DNA of 64,000 bases from Scalesia atractyloides. Lineage: Eukaryota > Streptophyta > Magnoliopsida > Asterales > Asteraceae. How positions within the stretch are numbered: the stretch's first letter is position 1; every line of letters begins with the position of its first letter. Positions 11,266 through 22,865 of this stretch are shown here, one piece after another. The notes beneath the pieces were generated by a model that made no database searches, was not told the DNA's origin, and saw nothing but the letters and a program-made list of their open reading frames with translations. The position numbers and the translations under genes were made by a program. Location of the stretch: positions 30,220,853-30,284,852 of the forward strand of contig CAMTDV010000003.1 of the NCBI GenBank assembly GCA_947069175.1. Direction: 5' to 3'.

Positions 11266-12706
11266 TCACTCTGCCTCAGCATCAGCTTTCACTTCTTCAT
11301 CAACAACTGGTGATATCTCAACCATGAACGCCTGTGAGGCTTTGTTATCACTCTCCAGATGAACACTCCAATCATACGAACCCTCTCTAGCAGTAGAGAT
11401 CAGGGCCTTTGATCCAACGTTGGTTGACGCATTCCTGTTGCTTGAACCATGACCAAGAGAATCTTGAAAGGATGAACTAGAACGAGATTCAGACTTAGGT
11501 CTTTGACACTCTCTAGCAAAATTTCCGTAGTTTTGACAATTGTAACACTTCACTTTAGACTTATCAAAACCCACACTCTTTCCAACGAACTTCCTGCCCG
11601 TTCTGTTCATGAACCTCTTTCCTCTTATAGAGATCATGGTCATCTGCCATTGTTGATCCATCTCCTCTAGGTCATCAGGGTTGATCTGATCATAATCTTC
11701 ATCAAACGTAGTAGGATCAGATATTTTCCCTAAATGTGGTTCTCGTAGGAAGCAACAAAAGAAGCAAGCAATGCTAGGTGATCTTCAGCATTTTTGACAC
11801 TCAGAGGCATACCTAGTACTGCTGTTACTATTACCTGATTGTTGTCTCTTTTCCCCTGACGAGCCTCCTGAAGCAGCAACAAAACATACTTCACCATCAG
11901 AATTTGTCATGATCTGCTCATTTTCACATGAGAGAAACGCAGTTGCAGTGTCACTTGAAGAATTGTTGGAAGATGAAGGTGTAAGGCCTTTATAAATCCC
12001 TGAACCTGATCATATCCAGTCTCCTTCTTCTTTATATTGAGCTCATAAGCTCTTAATTTCCCAACAACCTCTTCCAAGTCTTTCGTTTCATAATCAGCTT
12101 CACCCTTTATCATCAAAGTATAAATATCCCACTTTGCAGGTAAAGGATCTAGCAACTTATCGTTATCTCCACATCTGTGTATCCCTCTATGTCATAATTG
12201 TCCAATTCTGATATCAGATGATTATATCACGTGATAATATCTTCAAGGGACTTACTCCTCATGCCTTAAACACAGCAAATTGTTTCTTATGCATATCAAC
12301 CTTGTTCTTCTTCACATCAGCATTGCCCTCATACCTCTCTGCTCTAGGGTATCCCACATCTCCTTCGACGTAGTATAACGCTTGAATGTATGTTTGATGC
12401 TATCAGGTAATGATATCTTTATAGCAGCTAAGGCTTTCTCCTTAGACTCATACAGCCTTTTTTCAGCTTCAGACATATTCACATTAGTAGTAGTAACACG
12501 TTGTCTGCCCTCAAAGTCATGCGTCGGGTTAGCGTATCCATCTTTAATACAGATCCACATCCGTGTGTCCTGGTATTCAATGAACGATTAAAACCTGTCC
12601 TTCCAGGTAAGATAATTCTCTACCTTCAGAATTTTTGAGGTTTGTTAGTTGTGCTAGCCTCGTGCTCCATTCTTAAAAGTTCATTTATATTAGACATATT
12701 CGACAT
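11266..12706 (-). pseudogene. Copia-1 gag (UBN2-type) with CCHC knuckle
   Basis: The likely start is the minus-strand ATG ending at 12706 (MSNMSNINELLRMEHEAS). The typical copia Gag helix region follows at 12560-12312 (KALAAIKISLPDS, YTTSKEMWDTLEQR), then LDPLPAKWDIYTLMIK and VGKLRAYELNIKKKE near 12050-12155. A CCHC knuckle CYNCQNYGNFARECQRPK sits near 11540. In the knuckle the His position reads N-F in this copy (GNFA rather than GHFA). Three or more frame changes break it. Gag would form the particle and package RNA. Confidence 0.8.
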
Positions 12707-13545
12707 TTTTATCGAACCGGCTAGTTAAAACGTTAAAACTTGTCCAAAATAAGTGGTCACCAAATTATATTGTTAGACTCGTTTCGACGATACAATTCTA
12801 ATGATATATATTGTCCGATTATGATTTTAGGATTTTTTTTGTCCTAAAAATCATACCAGTCTAACTGTGGAACCGGTTTATCAGGATTGTCTATGGATCA
12901 AATTCTATGTCCGAAAACGTTTAAATCTGGTTACGTCCGCTGATTAACTTTCCACCTTCTTAATCCTAACTTTGAACAGTACCAAATTTGGAATAATAAC
13001 TCGGATAGTCAATTCGAGATGGAAACCCGGAACAGTAATCCGAATTGCTAATCCGAGATGGTGATTCGGAATAGTGATCCGAGATGGAATCCGGAATGTA
13101 CTGTTCTTATCCGAAATGGAATCCGGAATGTAGTGTTCTGATCCAAAATGGAATCCGGAATAGACTATTCTGATCCGAGATGGAATTCGGAATACATTGC
13201 TGATCCAAAATTCAATCCGTGATGGAATACAAGATAGGCTTTTCTAATCCGAAATGCAACTCTGATGATCTGAGTTGCACTTTTCTGATCCGAAATGCAA
13301 GCTTTCCTGATCCGAATTACAAGTCTGATGATCCGAAATGCAGGTTTCTGATCCGAAATCCAAGTCTTCAATCCAAAATACTTTGCGTTTTGATCCGAGA
13401 TGCAAGCTTCCAATCCGAAATCCCTGGTGTTTATCCAAAACAGCAGTAAACCCTAGAATAGTCGTCACAAACTTCAAAACAACCTCCAAAAACCCAACTT
13501 TTTCTGTTGTTACGATTCTGAACCTAGCAAAATCAAGATCCGAAT
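12707..13545 (-). other. Copia-1 5' leader
   Basis: Untranslated region between PBS and gag. Its central part is the minisatellite listed separately. ORFs on both strands here come from the repeat. Confidence 0.6.
12985..13435. repeat. Degenerate GATCCGAAATGCAA minisatellite
   Basis: More than 20 short units of the general form TGATCCGAAATGCAA / ATCCGGAATAG, spaced about 12-30 bases apart, shift gradually from an ATCCGGAAT(A/G) type (13000-13200) to a TCCGAAATGCAAG type (13240-13420). The array lies wholly within the copia leader. Confidence 0.75.
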
Positions 13546-13558
13546 GCTCTCATACCAA
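13546..13558 (-). promoter_or_regulatory. Copia-1 primer-binding site
   Basis: The minus strand reads TTGGTATGAGAGC directly next to the LTR, the plant initiator tRNA-Met complement with one substitution (GAG for CAG). Confidence 0.75.
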
Positions 13559-13559
13559 T

Positions 13560-14031
13560 TGTAGGTCCCCTAATCCGTAGGGATCTACACAAAATCGTCT
13601 ATCTAATCTAGGGTGCGGAATCCCCAAGATCAGATTTCACAGAAACAAGAACACAAACACAAACAGAAACAGAATCACCTTCAAACCGTCTTCTATTGAT
13701 TATCTAACACAATGTATTTACAATAAATCAAGGCTTAACTCTCTCTAAACAAACGAATTAGCAACTAAACCAGCAACACTAGCCACCTAAACCCTAATGC
13801 AAACCACCCTTTATATAGAGACAAGTTATGCAACTCGGCTAGGGTTTCACCATATGGACTGCTAATGGGTTTAGGCCCAATTCGCCTACCATATGCTTTC
13901 TAGTGTCTAGATCAGCCCAATTACTTCTAATTAACTATGACAAATCTAAACCCGCTAGCCGTTTATCATTTTACTAATTACAAGATATCCAAAGACCAAA
14001 TCTAAGCTGTTATCACAAATATGCACCAACA
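13560..14031 (-). repeat. Copia-1 5' LTR
   Basis: 472 bp bounded by TGTAGGTCCC and CACCAACA on the plus strand, so TGTTGG...CCTACA in element orientation, adjacent to the PBS. A minus-strand TATATAAA lies at 13810-13817. The element sits in family-A LTR sequence: the following bases ATTGCATGCAATTACAAG match the uninterrupted site near 15446. The other end of this insertion is lost. Confidence 0.8.
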
Positions 14032-14240
14032 ATTGCATGCAATTACAAGTATAAATTGAACATAACAAGTATAAATGGAACATAATTGATATAAATATGA
14101 CTTTCATTATGATTGGTATCTCGAACTACAAGTTGAAAATACGATACACGTACAAGTTTCCGAAAATAGAAAGTTTCCAAAAATGGGAAGTACAACAAGA
14201 CTTGATAAATATGGAAAGCGTGGAAACACGGAGCATTACA
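14032..14240 (-). repeat. Family-A 3' LTR remnant (element A2)
   Basis: Aligns with 270-448 and with the D-interrupted LTR. Its right edge (GGAGCATTACA on the plus strand, TGTAATGC in element orientation) abuts a polypurine tract AATAGGGGAGAC on the minus strand. Confidence 0.75.
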
Positions 14241-14279
14241 GTCTCCCCTATTTTAGGAAATTTCATCCTCGAAATTTAT

Positions 14280-14960
14280 TCAAGAGGAAGGTGTACGGAA
14301 CAAATGCGGATACTTGGTCTTCATATCACTTTCGAGTTCCCAAGTAAACTCAGCGCCACGCTTTCCTTCCCATCATACCTTTACCATGGGAATCCGGTTA
14401 CGCCTCAATTGCATGATACATCGATCCATGATTTTAACCGGTTTCTCCGCAAAATGAAGTGACTCATTGACTTGAAGATCTTTGAGCGGAACTTGGAGTT
14501 CTTCATCGGCCAAACACTTCTTAACGTTCGAGACATGAAACATTAGATGGACGTTAATAAGCTCTTGTGGCAAATCGAGGTGGTACGCCACTTTTCCAAT
14601 CCTTTCAAGAATCTTGAAGGGACCTATAAAGCAAGGAGTGAGTTTTCCCTTCTTACCAAAGCGAATGACGCCTTTCCATGGTGATGCCTTGGGAAGCACT
14701 TCATCACTGATTTCGAATTCTAATGGTTTACGACACTTGTCGGCATAGCTCTTTTGTCGATTCGAGCCTTGAGAAGATTTTCACGGATTTGCATGATCTT
14801 ATCCGTCGTCTCTTGTATGAGCTTGGGACCGGTGACTTGTGCTTCACCGACCTCGTGCCAACAAATAGGCCAACGACACTTACGACCATACAATGCCTCA
14901 AAAGGAACCATTTGAAAACTGGGGTGGTAATTGTTATTGTATGAGAATTCTATCAATGGT
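14280..14960 (-). pseudogene. Family-A gypsy integrase C-terminal part (A2)
   Basis: Minus-strand reading from 14956: FSYNNNYHPSFQMVPFEALYGRKC, then PICWHEVGEAQVTGPKL, then after a frame change KASPWKGVIRFGKKGKL, GPFKILERIGKVAYHLDLP, HVSNVKKCLADEE, and a tail ending TWELESDMKTKYPHLF with the family stop at 14280-14282. A TGA replaces an Arg codon (CGA in relatives) inside the tail at about 14371. Only the region after the catalytic core survives; at 14960 the match stops and LTR sequence begins, so it is a truncated copy. Confidence 0.82.
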
Positions 14961-15532
14961 TAATGTAATCCCAAAACGCAGATTCAAAACGTGGGTTTTA
15001 GTGGGGTTTAAATTTTTTCACAAATGGTCCCTCAAGTTTGATAAGTATGCAATTTGGGCCCCAAAGTTAGGTTTTAGGGTGTTTCGAGTGTTTTTCGTGT
15101 AGTTTCAAGAGTGTAACAGGCATTTAAGTATCGTAAAGTTAAAAGTGATGTCAAGTATGTATATGTATATGAAATTATGTAAAATAAGTATCGGTAGTGC
15201 CGGTCGTAACAGATAGCTGTCAGTTATCACACGAAATGCATGTATAGGCCATTTACAATCTATAACACATAATAGCAAGAATAATTAACATCTCGAAGGT
15301 GTTTACAAGTATAGATGATGTATTATGATGTATAAAAAGTAACATAATTTTTAATTGTGGGATAATCATAAGTATTGCATGTAAACGCGTTGAATGTCGG
15401 TTATTTGCACGTATGGTCTCATAGTTTTAAATTAGGGTTCATTGCATGCGATTACAAGTATAAATTGAACATATAAAGTATAAATGGAACATAATTGATT
15501 TAAATATGACTTTCATTATGGTCGGTGTCTCG
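14961..15532 (-). repeat. Family-A LTR, left part, split by element D
   Basis: 15320-15532 aligns with 148-330 (ACGCGTTGAA, TTATTTGCACGTAT, ATTACAAGTATAAATTGAAC). The same LTR resumes after D at 29057. The first 300 bases (14961-15300) have no second copy here, and I assign them to this LTR by continuity only. Confidence 0.65.
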
Positions 15533-15537
15533 GACTA
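15533..15537. repeat. Target-site duplication of element D, left (GACTA)
   Basis: GACTA directly before TGTAACACC, identical to 29052-29056 directly after the 3' LTR. Confidence 0.9.
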
Positions 15538-16123
15538 TGTAACACCTCGTAAAATCATGTCCAATAATAAGGACTAATAAGGACTAAAGGTGTCATTACT
15601 TTTATATTAAGTCTAATAAGGACTAAAGGTGTCAACATGCTCAAACTAAGCCTATAAGTGACCCTTTACAAAGTCTTAACTCTCATATGAGCCACTTATT
15701 GGACGTGGGGGATTATAGTTGTAAATATGTAAAAGTTGGACGTTAGAGGTGCTAAAAGTGCCAACATGTTAATTTATACCTCTGGGTGACCTTTTAATGA
15801 ACCAAGAGCTTGACAATGTCCGGGCATACTCATAGGTACGTTAAATATTAGCTACGATGGGCTAATTATGCTTATAAAGGTGTTTTAGAAGTTTAATAAG
15901 TTGAGGGGCTGAATGTGGCAAATTTTGAAAGATTTTATTGGCCGCTCGCGGGCCGCCAGAGGAAGTTTGCTGCAAAAAAATTTGCTTGGCAACCACACAA
16001 GCTGCCAAAACCCATTCAGTTAGAAACCATGGGCTTCCAAACTGCTATGCCACATTTTAAGACACTTGTAGACACCTTCTAACACCAGCTAACACCTGCA
16101 TCACCTCCTTCAAGCTCTCCAAC

Positions 16124-16131
16124 TATAAATA
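16124..16131 (+). promoter_or_regulatory. TATA box in D 5' LTR
   Basis: TATAAATA, followed by GGAGCATTGG and a pyrimidine-rich stretch, about 590 bases into the LTR. The matching place in the 3' LTR (about 26802) reads CTTTAAAT, so the box is lost there. Confidence 0.6.
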
Positions 16132-17073
16132 GGAGCATTGGTTCTTTACTTGAACTTGTACCTTTCTCATAAATCATTCTATCTCCCTCCTCTGGAAGTT
16201 CCTAACTGAAAGGAGCATCCAACTTAGTTCTATTTCATCCAAGGATCACTTGTAAGTGTTCCTTTCTCTTGCATTTTCGTTTATAGGCTTTTAATAGCCA
16301 AAAGTCAAGTGTTTACGGAAAACGCTTTGACTTTCGGTTAAAACCATTATGGTCTAGCCATTGTTCATAGCGAACATGGCTAAGTAATCGTAATAAGGTA
16401 GGTGTTAATCCCTATAAAGGGCACCTCAAAAAGATCATGATTACTAGACCAATTTACGGGTCAAAGTTTTATTATTAAAAAGTCAAACAGGTCAGATTTT
16501 ATAAACATCTAATCTGAGTTTATATATGTTATAATGTTTTTGGAACTTAAAAAAGTTGTTAATAATTATTAGAACATGTGGGAACATGTTCGATCAATCA
16601 ATTCAAGTCCTAGGGTCGGTTCGCAACCGAAAGTCACGAAGTTTGACTTCTTCTTTGACTTTTCGATTCTGACCTGACTTAGATTAGTTTACTTCTAACT
16701 TATGGTCGCATTATGATCGTAATACAATGTAGCATAACCCTCTGAGGTTATATTACATGATCATAATCATAATCTGATTTTATGCACAAGTTCCGCTAAA
16801 TGTCAATCTTTGACTAAAACGCCCTTTTTACATAAAAGAAGGTTTTAATCAACAACGAACTTGCAAATGAATTACCTACTGATATATTAATGTAGTTAAC
16901 ATATAATGATGTTAATATTCTGATCATAAATTAAGTTCTAATATAATATCAGAAGTTATATTTTTAAAAGACCAAAATGCCCTTTCAGTGCATAGTTTGG
17001 TCCTAAACCACAAATCACACTTATGTGTGCAATCTTACTGATCCTCTATCACAAATTAAGTATCTTTCCAGAA

Positions 17074-17717
17074 TGTTCGTTGGTGCATAATGTCTAGTGC
17101 CTACGTCTAGGATATGTTGTTTATGTATATAGGGCTTAGAACATCGAATAGTGTTTGTTAATATATGATTTATTAGTTTGTAGCATGACCGTACGAGTGA
17201 GCTTCATGACTCATACGAGTGACACTCTGTCACTCATACGAGACATCACTCGCACGAGTCACTCACACGCTCTCCTCCAGTGTGCATAATGCCGACTAAT
17301 AAATAGAGGAGCCTGAGTGTTGTGTTAGTAATCTATTGGTTGATGTACGGCGAAGCCCTGTCAAACTGTTTACTCGCTCTGTAACGGTTCACGTTTATCA
17401 ATACAATTCAAGGCGTTTAAGTAGTAGATCTTACTTGTTTGTTTGTCAAACTTGCTAACAATGAATTCCGCCTCTGTTAGCTGAGCCAGATCAGTCAGGT
17501 GCTCATCGGAGGAGAGCCAATCCCCTCTCACAAGTGTATCAGAGCCTTGAGGCTTGATCTGAGGACAAACATCAAGTTTATGCATACTACCAACAGTTTC
17601 AGATCCAGATTCACCATTGGAGTTTTCATTCGCACGAACATCTCGTTCGCACGAAGCTTTAAATCGCATAAGTATATCACTCGCACGACCATCTCAGTCG
17701 CACGAGCAACCTCTCAC
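17074..17717. mobile_element. About 645-bp copia-like insertion in the D 5' LTR
   Basis: Absent from the 3' LTR, where TTTCCATAATTTTTATGATC is continuous (near 27710-27730). The insert has a PBS-like GTATCAGAGCC at about 17537-17547, preceded by CTCTCACAA; CTCTCACAA recurs at its right end. The first 460 bases would then be an LTR and the rest internal sequence of a deleted or miniature element. It has many TCGCACGA-type repeats. No clear target duplication was found. Confidence 0.6.
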
Positions 17718-19106
17718 AAAGTTTATGATCATAACATCAGAATACATGCAAGTTCCTTTTATATGACGCATAAGGGTCCAAAATGCCTTATAAGGCATAG
17801 TTTCGTTTTAAAACCTCAACGGGCAGATAAGTTGACATCCTACTGATATTACAACTTATTTAAAGTATAATGGCAAATAGAAGTTGTTCATGACTCATCC
17901 GGTTACCCGATATCGCTTATGTGCGTACAGTTAAGTATATGTAACTAGTTTACAAAAATTAACCAAAACAGGTTTAACCTTATTATTTTAATCTCAAATC
18001 CCAGAATGTTAATTGTTTACCCATAATATACAAGTCTTAAGTACTTGTTGGGTTTAAACTGCAATCTATCCGATCATCACTTAATGTAGCATATTGTACC
18101 ATTTTGATCCTTTAAGCTAGTCGGTCTAAGTCTATGACTTAAATAGGACCGTTAGCATTCTAATTGGTTAGATTATGTCATCATTCCAGACTAAAGCCTT
18201 CCAGTAAATGCTATCTGCACTTATCTAATTGTTTAAACGGCTAAGATAATATAAACATGCATTTAAATCAAGTGCTAGCTCAGGTAAATACTCTTGACTT
18301 ATTTTCCCGATATTGTCTTGGGTTACGGTAAATTATTACCGCTTGGTCGGAAATGGGATCAGTCGAATGCTGGATTGTGGCTAGTAAATCCGCATATGCC
18401 GTTTTGATCAGCTTTGTTTGATAACTTAAACATTGGGTGTTAACGACCCTGTCCTTGATATCCTCGGCTCATTTAAGTTACTAATGGCCACGACCAAAGC
18501 ACGGGGTGTAGGCATACACCCGACAGATGCGAATGCTAAAATATTTTTACCCACAAGTTGGGAATAACTCATTCATGGGTTCACAAGTGGTGTGTTAGTG
18601 AATCATGTCTCGGTCTCTGTACTAGGCCCTATATGTATTGGCAAACATGTGAATCTGTTAACAAGGTTCATAACATAACTTTCCTATGTTATAAAATATT
18701 TTTCATGCCCTGTGTACTTAAATCAATTTTTGAAATGTTTTCAAAACGAGCTAGTTAATTGTATTTACCAGCGAAAGCTGACGTCTTTTCAAAAGACTAA
18801 GTTGAAGGTATAATACGAAATAGGCTGGAAGCTGCTTGGTAGTGATATAAGAGGATCTTGCAAATCCTTAGATCTGCCCTAAAGTATGTAACACATTTTT
18901 GTATATTTTATGATCCGCATGTGGATCTTTCATTACAAGTCGTCTGTATATTATTTTCGTACTTTGAACAATTGGTTTGTAATAGTAATTTAAACTCCAA
19001 GACTTCCGCTGTGCTGTGTTAATTGACTATGATGATATCAACTTACGTCATGATATTCCCCACTTGGGCACACCGAGGTTTGGTTGGAAATTCGGGGTAT
19101 GACAGG

Positions 19107-19120
19107 TTGGTATCAGAGCC
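19107..19120 (+). promoter_or_regulatory. Primer-binding site of element D
   Basis: TTGGTATCAGAGCC two bases after the 5' LTR, complementary to initiator tRNA-Met. Confidence 0.9.
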
Positions 19121-19274
19121 AAGGTTTGAGAGAACTAAACACTAGCCTTTTGTGTTTAATCTCAAACTCACACAATAGCATATTCCTTAGACTTCCGAGT
19201 CTAGTGTTTGACCGAGGATTACTTATTCTATTATTAAGTTATTATTATTATTTTGACTTAATTTTAACTGGAAA

Positions 19275-20375
19275 ATGCCGCCAAGATTTAGAGGACAAAG
19301 TGGAGGAAGAAAAGATCCTATGAGGGGAGGACCATCGAGGGGCATCCCTTCACAACCTCACAACTCATATTTCTACCAAGATTCAGGAGATTCGTTTCCT
19401 TGGCAACCAGCGAGACACTCTGTCTCTCATAGATACTCGCCCCCACATTCCCAAAATTCTTACCACACTCACCACTCCTATCATTCACACCACTCTCACC
19501 ATTCCCATCATTCCCATTCACACTCTTACCATCAAGAATTTAACCCAGATTTATATTTCAACCCACCTCCAGCTGATCAGAATTAGTTGGATCAACCAAA
19601 CCTATGGATGAGGACTCCGACCCGGAGATGCACCGTCAGGATCGCATGGACACCCTATCGAAATCTCTAGCGGTTCGAAATCTTATGCAAGGTCACCTTA
19701 CCAAGGTCCTAACGAATGCGACCAATATTGGAGTCAATTCACTTTTGTTAACACTCCTTCGTACCATTCTCCAACACCGCCTCCTACACCGGAAGACATC
19801 CAAATGGAACCGGTGGAGCAGCCTCAGCCACCACCTAAGCCACCAAGGAGGAAACGTGGAGCACATATGTCGGTGCGTGCGGGAAAACGGTCGGGTTCAC
19901 TACCACCATTGACCAAGACCTACCCTACCATTCATGAGGACCCACAAATGGGTGGACCTCCAATACTTCACCTATGGTGGAACCGACACCACCACATGTG
20001 GTTCAAACACCACCATTGGGTTTTAATAACCCTATTCCTACATATCCGGATACATCTAGATATAATACTTTTAACCCAACTATGCCAGTAAACTTAGATT
20101 ACCAGGCACTATCACATGACCCTTATATGCAAGCGGTCATGCATAATGCACTTTACCCGTCTCCTTTCCCACCTGCTTATCCACCTACTGGATACCTAAG
20201 TAATGTGTACTAATATCCTGTTGTGCTTCAACCACAACAACAACCTCCACCACCTCTTGAAGCCATTAATGAGGCTTTAGAGCGAATGAAGGAAATGCAA
20301 CAACAAGCTGAGAAGACGGAGAAGAAGACGAATAAGTTCTTCAAGAAACTTTCTAAATTAGTCAAAGGAAAGTAG
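19275..20375 (+). pseudogene. Pre-gag ORF of element D (Pro/His-rich, C-terminal coiled coil), decayed
   Basis: It begins with ATG at 19275 (MPPRFRGQSGGRKD), an Arg/Gly-rich head, then a His-Ser run (about residues 64-86, repeated HHS). A stop at 19584-19586 and frame changes follow. Later parts are readable in other frames: a basic PPRRKRGAHMSVRAGKR segment and EDPQMGGP (about 19830-19965), a Pro/Tyr-rich segment (19974-20213), a TAA at 20211-20213, and a helical, Lys-rich end (EALERMKEMQQQAEKTEKK... KLVKGK) stopping at 20375. It lies between PBS and gag on the same strand and is not homologous to gag. I recall similar proteins annotated as uncharacterised in composite plants. Function unknown; RNA or DNA binding is a guess from the basic and helical composition. 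Confidence 0.65.
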
Positions 20376-21672
20376 GACGAATGAAGTTTCTTCTATTTAT
20401 AAGTTTTGTAATCTTTTCTTTAGTCCCTGCGTGAACATGTCATTTCTTTAGTCCATACGTGGACACGTTATTTCTTTTAGTCCTTGCATGGCCAATTAGT
20501 TTTAAATTTATTTCAGGTATTGTAGTTTCTATTGTTATTTAATGAAGTATTTTGAATTATATATATATATGTACTCGTTATATCCTTTTCAAGCGATCGT
20601 CTCGATTTTAACTCGAAATTTATGATCAGCTATATAATTCCAAAAGATCTTAATGGTTTTGATAAGCCAATGGCAAAGTCCATATTAATTGGCCAAATTA
20701 TAAAAGATAGTTAAGGATGAATAGCCTTCTATCATGATAGTTAAGGAAGATTAATCCTTCTACCCAGAAGTGGTGGATTATGTTAAATCCTCCAAGTCAT
20801 TAAGGTTAATGCGACCATGACTATTATTAATCGACCATTAAGATAATTTTGTGTTAACATTCAAGTAATGTTAATACTCCTGGTAGTGTGACTTGAGGAA
20901 CCACATTAGCCGTCTAGGTGATGGACTACATCCTAACCTTATAGCCTATGTGATCAAATTTTATCTCGGCTAATATCATCAGTGCAATGATAATAATTAA
21001 ACATCCATTAGTGATTTAGTGCCTACGGGCCATAATTAAACATCTATAGTGATGTAGTGCCTACAGGCCATAATTAAACATCCATTAGTGATGTAGTGCT
21101 TACGTGCCATAATTAAACATCCATTAGTGATGAAATGCCTATGGGCTATAATTTAACATCCATTAGTGATGATTTGCCTTCGAGCAACACTATATTGTCA
21201 ATTAAGATAATGACAGTAGTAACCTTATGGTTCTCTGTCTAAGGTGGTGTGCTATGCTCAAGCCTCATAGTCTATATGATCAATGAGATCATGACTAATA
21301 TCATCAATACAATGATTACCCATCTTAACATCTTAAGAGATGTTAATTGATTTGTTATATTGATTTGCCTACGGGCCATAATATATTGTCAAATATGACC
21401 ACGATAGTCATGACTTTATGATCCACTGTCTAATAGTATATTGACTACATCCAAATTTAGAAAGCTTTTATTGTCCCTTTGAGACCTAGGCCAAATATAA
21501 CTAAATATCTCAAAGAACATTCATTTAAAATGTTAAGCCTGACAATTGTGATTCTATGCACACTGGTTCAAGTAGGCAATGGATTTATATATCCAAATTT
21601 TATAGCCTATATGGTTATTAATACCATGGCTAATGTAAAATTAATTTGGTATTTAGTACCCAAACACTAGAG
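20376..21672 (+). other. Non-coding spacer between pre-gag ORF and gag of D
   Basis: No coding signal. It carries imperfect repeats: the 39-bp tandem array listed separately, and longer diverged copies of a module containing TATGATCAA..GACTAATATCATCA (about 20948-20990 and 21270-21310). Short TA-rich run at 20560-20575. Confidence 0.6.
20995..21186. repeat. 38-39-bp tandem repeat, five copies
   Basis: Unit AATTAAACATCCATTAGTGA followed by TGTAGTGCCTACGGGCCAT, starting at about 20995, 21034, 21072, 21111 and 21150. The copies differ at a few positions, mostly in the second half. Confidence 0.85.
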
Positions 21673-22865
21673 ATGGCTAATTCTGATGAGGCATAAATTA
21701 GTCACCGTGATAATAGTATTGACAAAGCTGAAAATATAGCCATCAATAATGATGATTTCCAAGCTCGCATTGATGCAGCTGTTGGAAAGGCCATGGAAAA
21801 TTTAAGGAGTTGAGCGCAACTCGCTCCAAACCTTTATCTATCCCACCATCACCAGCTCGAAAGGAGAGCTCTGTTCACTCATTAAATGTAAAGAGTGAAC
21901 CAAAGAAACTAGAGTTTCATGATAGGTCCCGTACTTCCAAAGATGGATGTACCTATAAATACTTTGTCTCCTGCAACCCCGAGATTTCAATGGAGAAAAA
22001 GGGGCTATAGAAGCCTTGAGATGGCTTGACGAAATTGAATGCATTGTGAATATCAACGGTTGTGCTGATAAGGATGTGGTGAAATTTGTATCCCAATCCT
22101 TCAAGGGCGATGCCTTAATATGGTGGAAGGCCATGGTCCAGTCAACAGGAAAGGTACACCTGTATAACTTGGGATGGACCAAGTTTGCGTACCTTGTTAA
22201 GGAAACTTACTGTCCACCTCATGAGGTGGAGAAGATAGAGTCGGATTTCCTGACTGTTACAATGAAGAATTTGGATTGTCGGAAGTATGTTACCGACTTT
22301 AATTCCTTATCCAGATTAGTAGCTTATCTGATTTCACCTGAACCCAAACGCATTGCGTGTTTTATAAATAGGTTAGCACCTGAGATTAAGGGCATGGTGA
22401 AGGCTGCTCAGCCTACTACTTATAGGTCCGCTGTTGACCTATCTCTCCCTCTCACCTTAAATCTGGTGAGACAAAAGTCAATCAAGACTGAGACTGACGG
22501 GAAAAGGAAAATAGAGGATGGTAACTCCCACAGATTTAATAAGATGAATAAGGGGATATTTGGGTTCAGAAGGAACCAAGATAAGTCGGGTGTGATGCCA
22601 ACATTTATCACCTGCAACCGCAGGCACTAGAGACCGTGCAAATTTGATCCACAAGCTAAACCCTGTGGTATCTGTAACAAAAAGGGGTATAAGACCCTAA
22701 AATGCAAGGATCTTAAGGATGTCGTCTACTACGGCTGTAATGATAAAGGGCATATTAGGACTAAATGTCCTAAGAATCCTAAGAGTAACAATGCAAATCC
22801 TAGAGAGGCCAAGAAAGGAAATGCACATGCCTTTCATATGAATGCTAGAGAGGCTGTTAATGACA
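21673..22865 (+). pseudogene. Family-D gypsy gag, decayed
   Basis: Likely start ATG at 21673 (MANSDEA, then stop). The capsid-like part is open at 22016-22627: RWLDEIECIVNINGCADKD, GDALIWWKAMVQ, YLVKETYCPPHEVEKIESDF, a retrotransposon gag domain. Two nucleocapsid knuckles follow at about 22660-22780, each with one ligand lost: CGICNKKGYKTLKC (Tyr for His) and YYGCNDKGHIRTKC (Tyr for the first Cys). Both are single transition changes. A shift at about 21985 and stops at 21691 and 22628 break the frame. Confidence 0.82.

Larger units (their letters stand above)
15538..19104 (+). repeat. 5' LTR of element D
   Basis: Starts TGTAACACCTCG and ends TTCGGGGTATGACA, immediately before the PBS. About 3.57 kb long against 2.84 kb for the 3' LTR; most of the difference is the insertion at 17074-17717. 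The two LTRs otherwise align along their length with many substitutions, so the insertion of D is not recent. Confidence 0.9.

Noticed and set aside
14097..14462. Plus-strand ORF of 121 codons across family-A LTR and pol end
   Set aside because: Runs antisense through a pol tail and LTR; a related frame at 29031-29360 exists only because the LTR is repeated.
20995..21186. CRISPR-like repeat array
   Set aside because: Units are contiguous without spacers, and the context is a plant retrotransposon.
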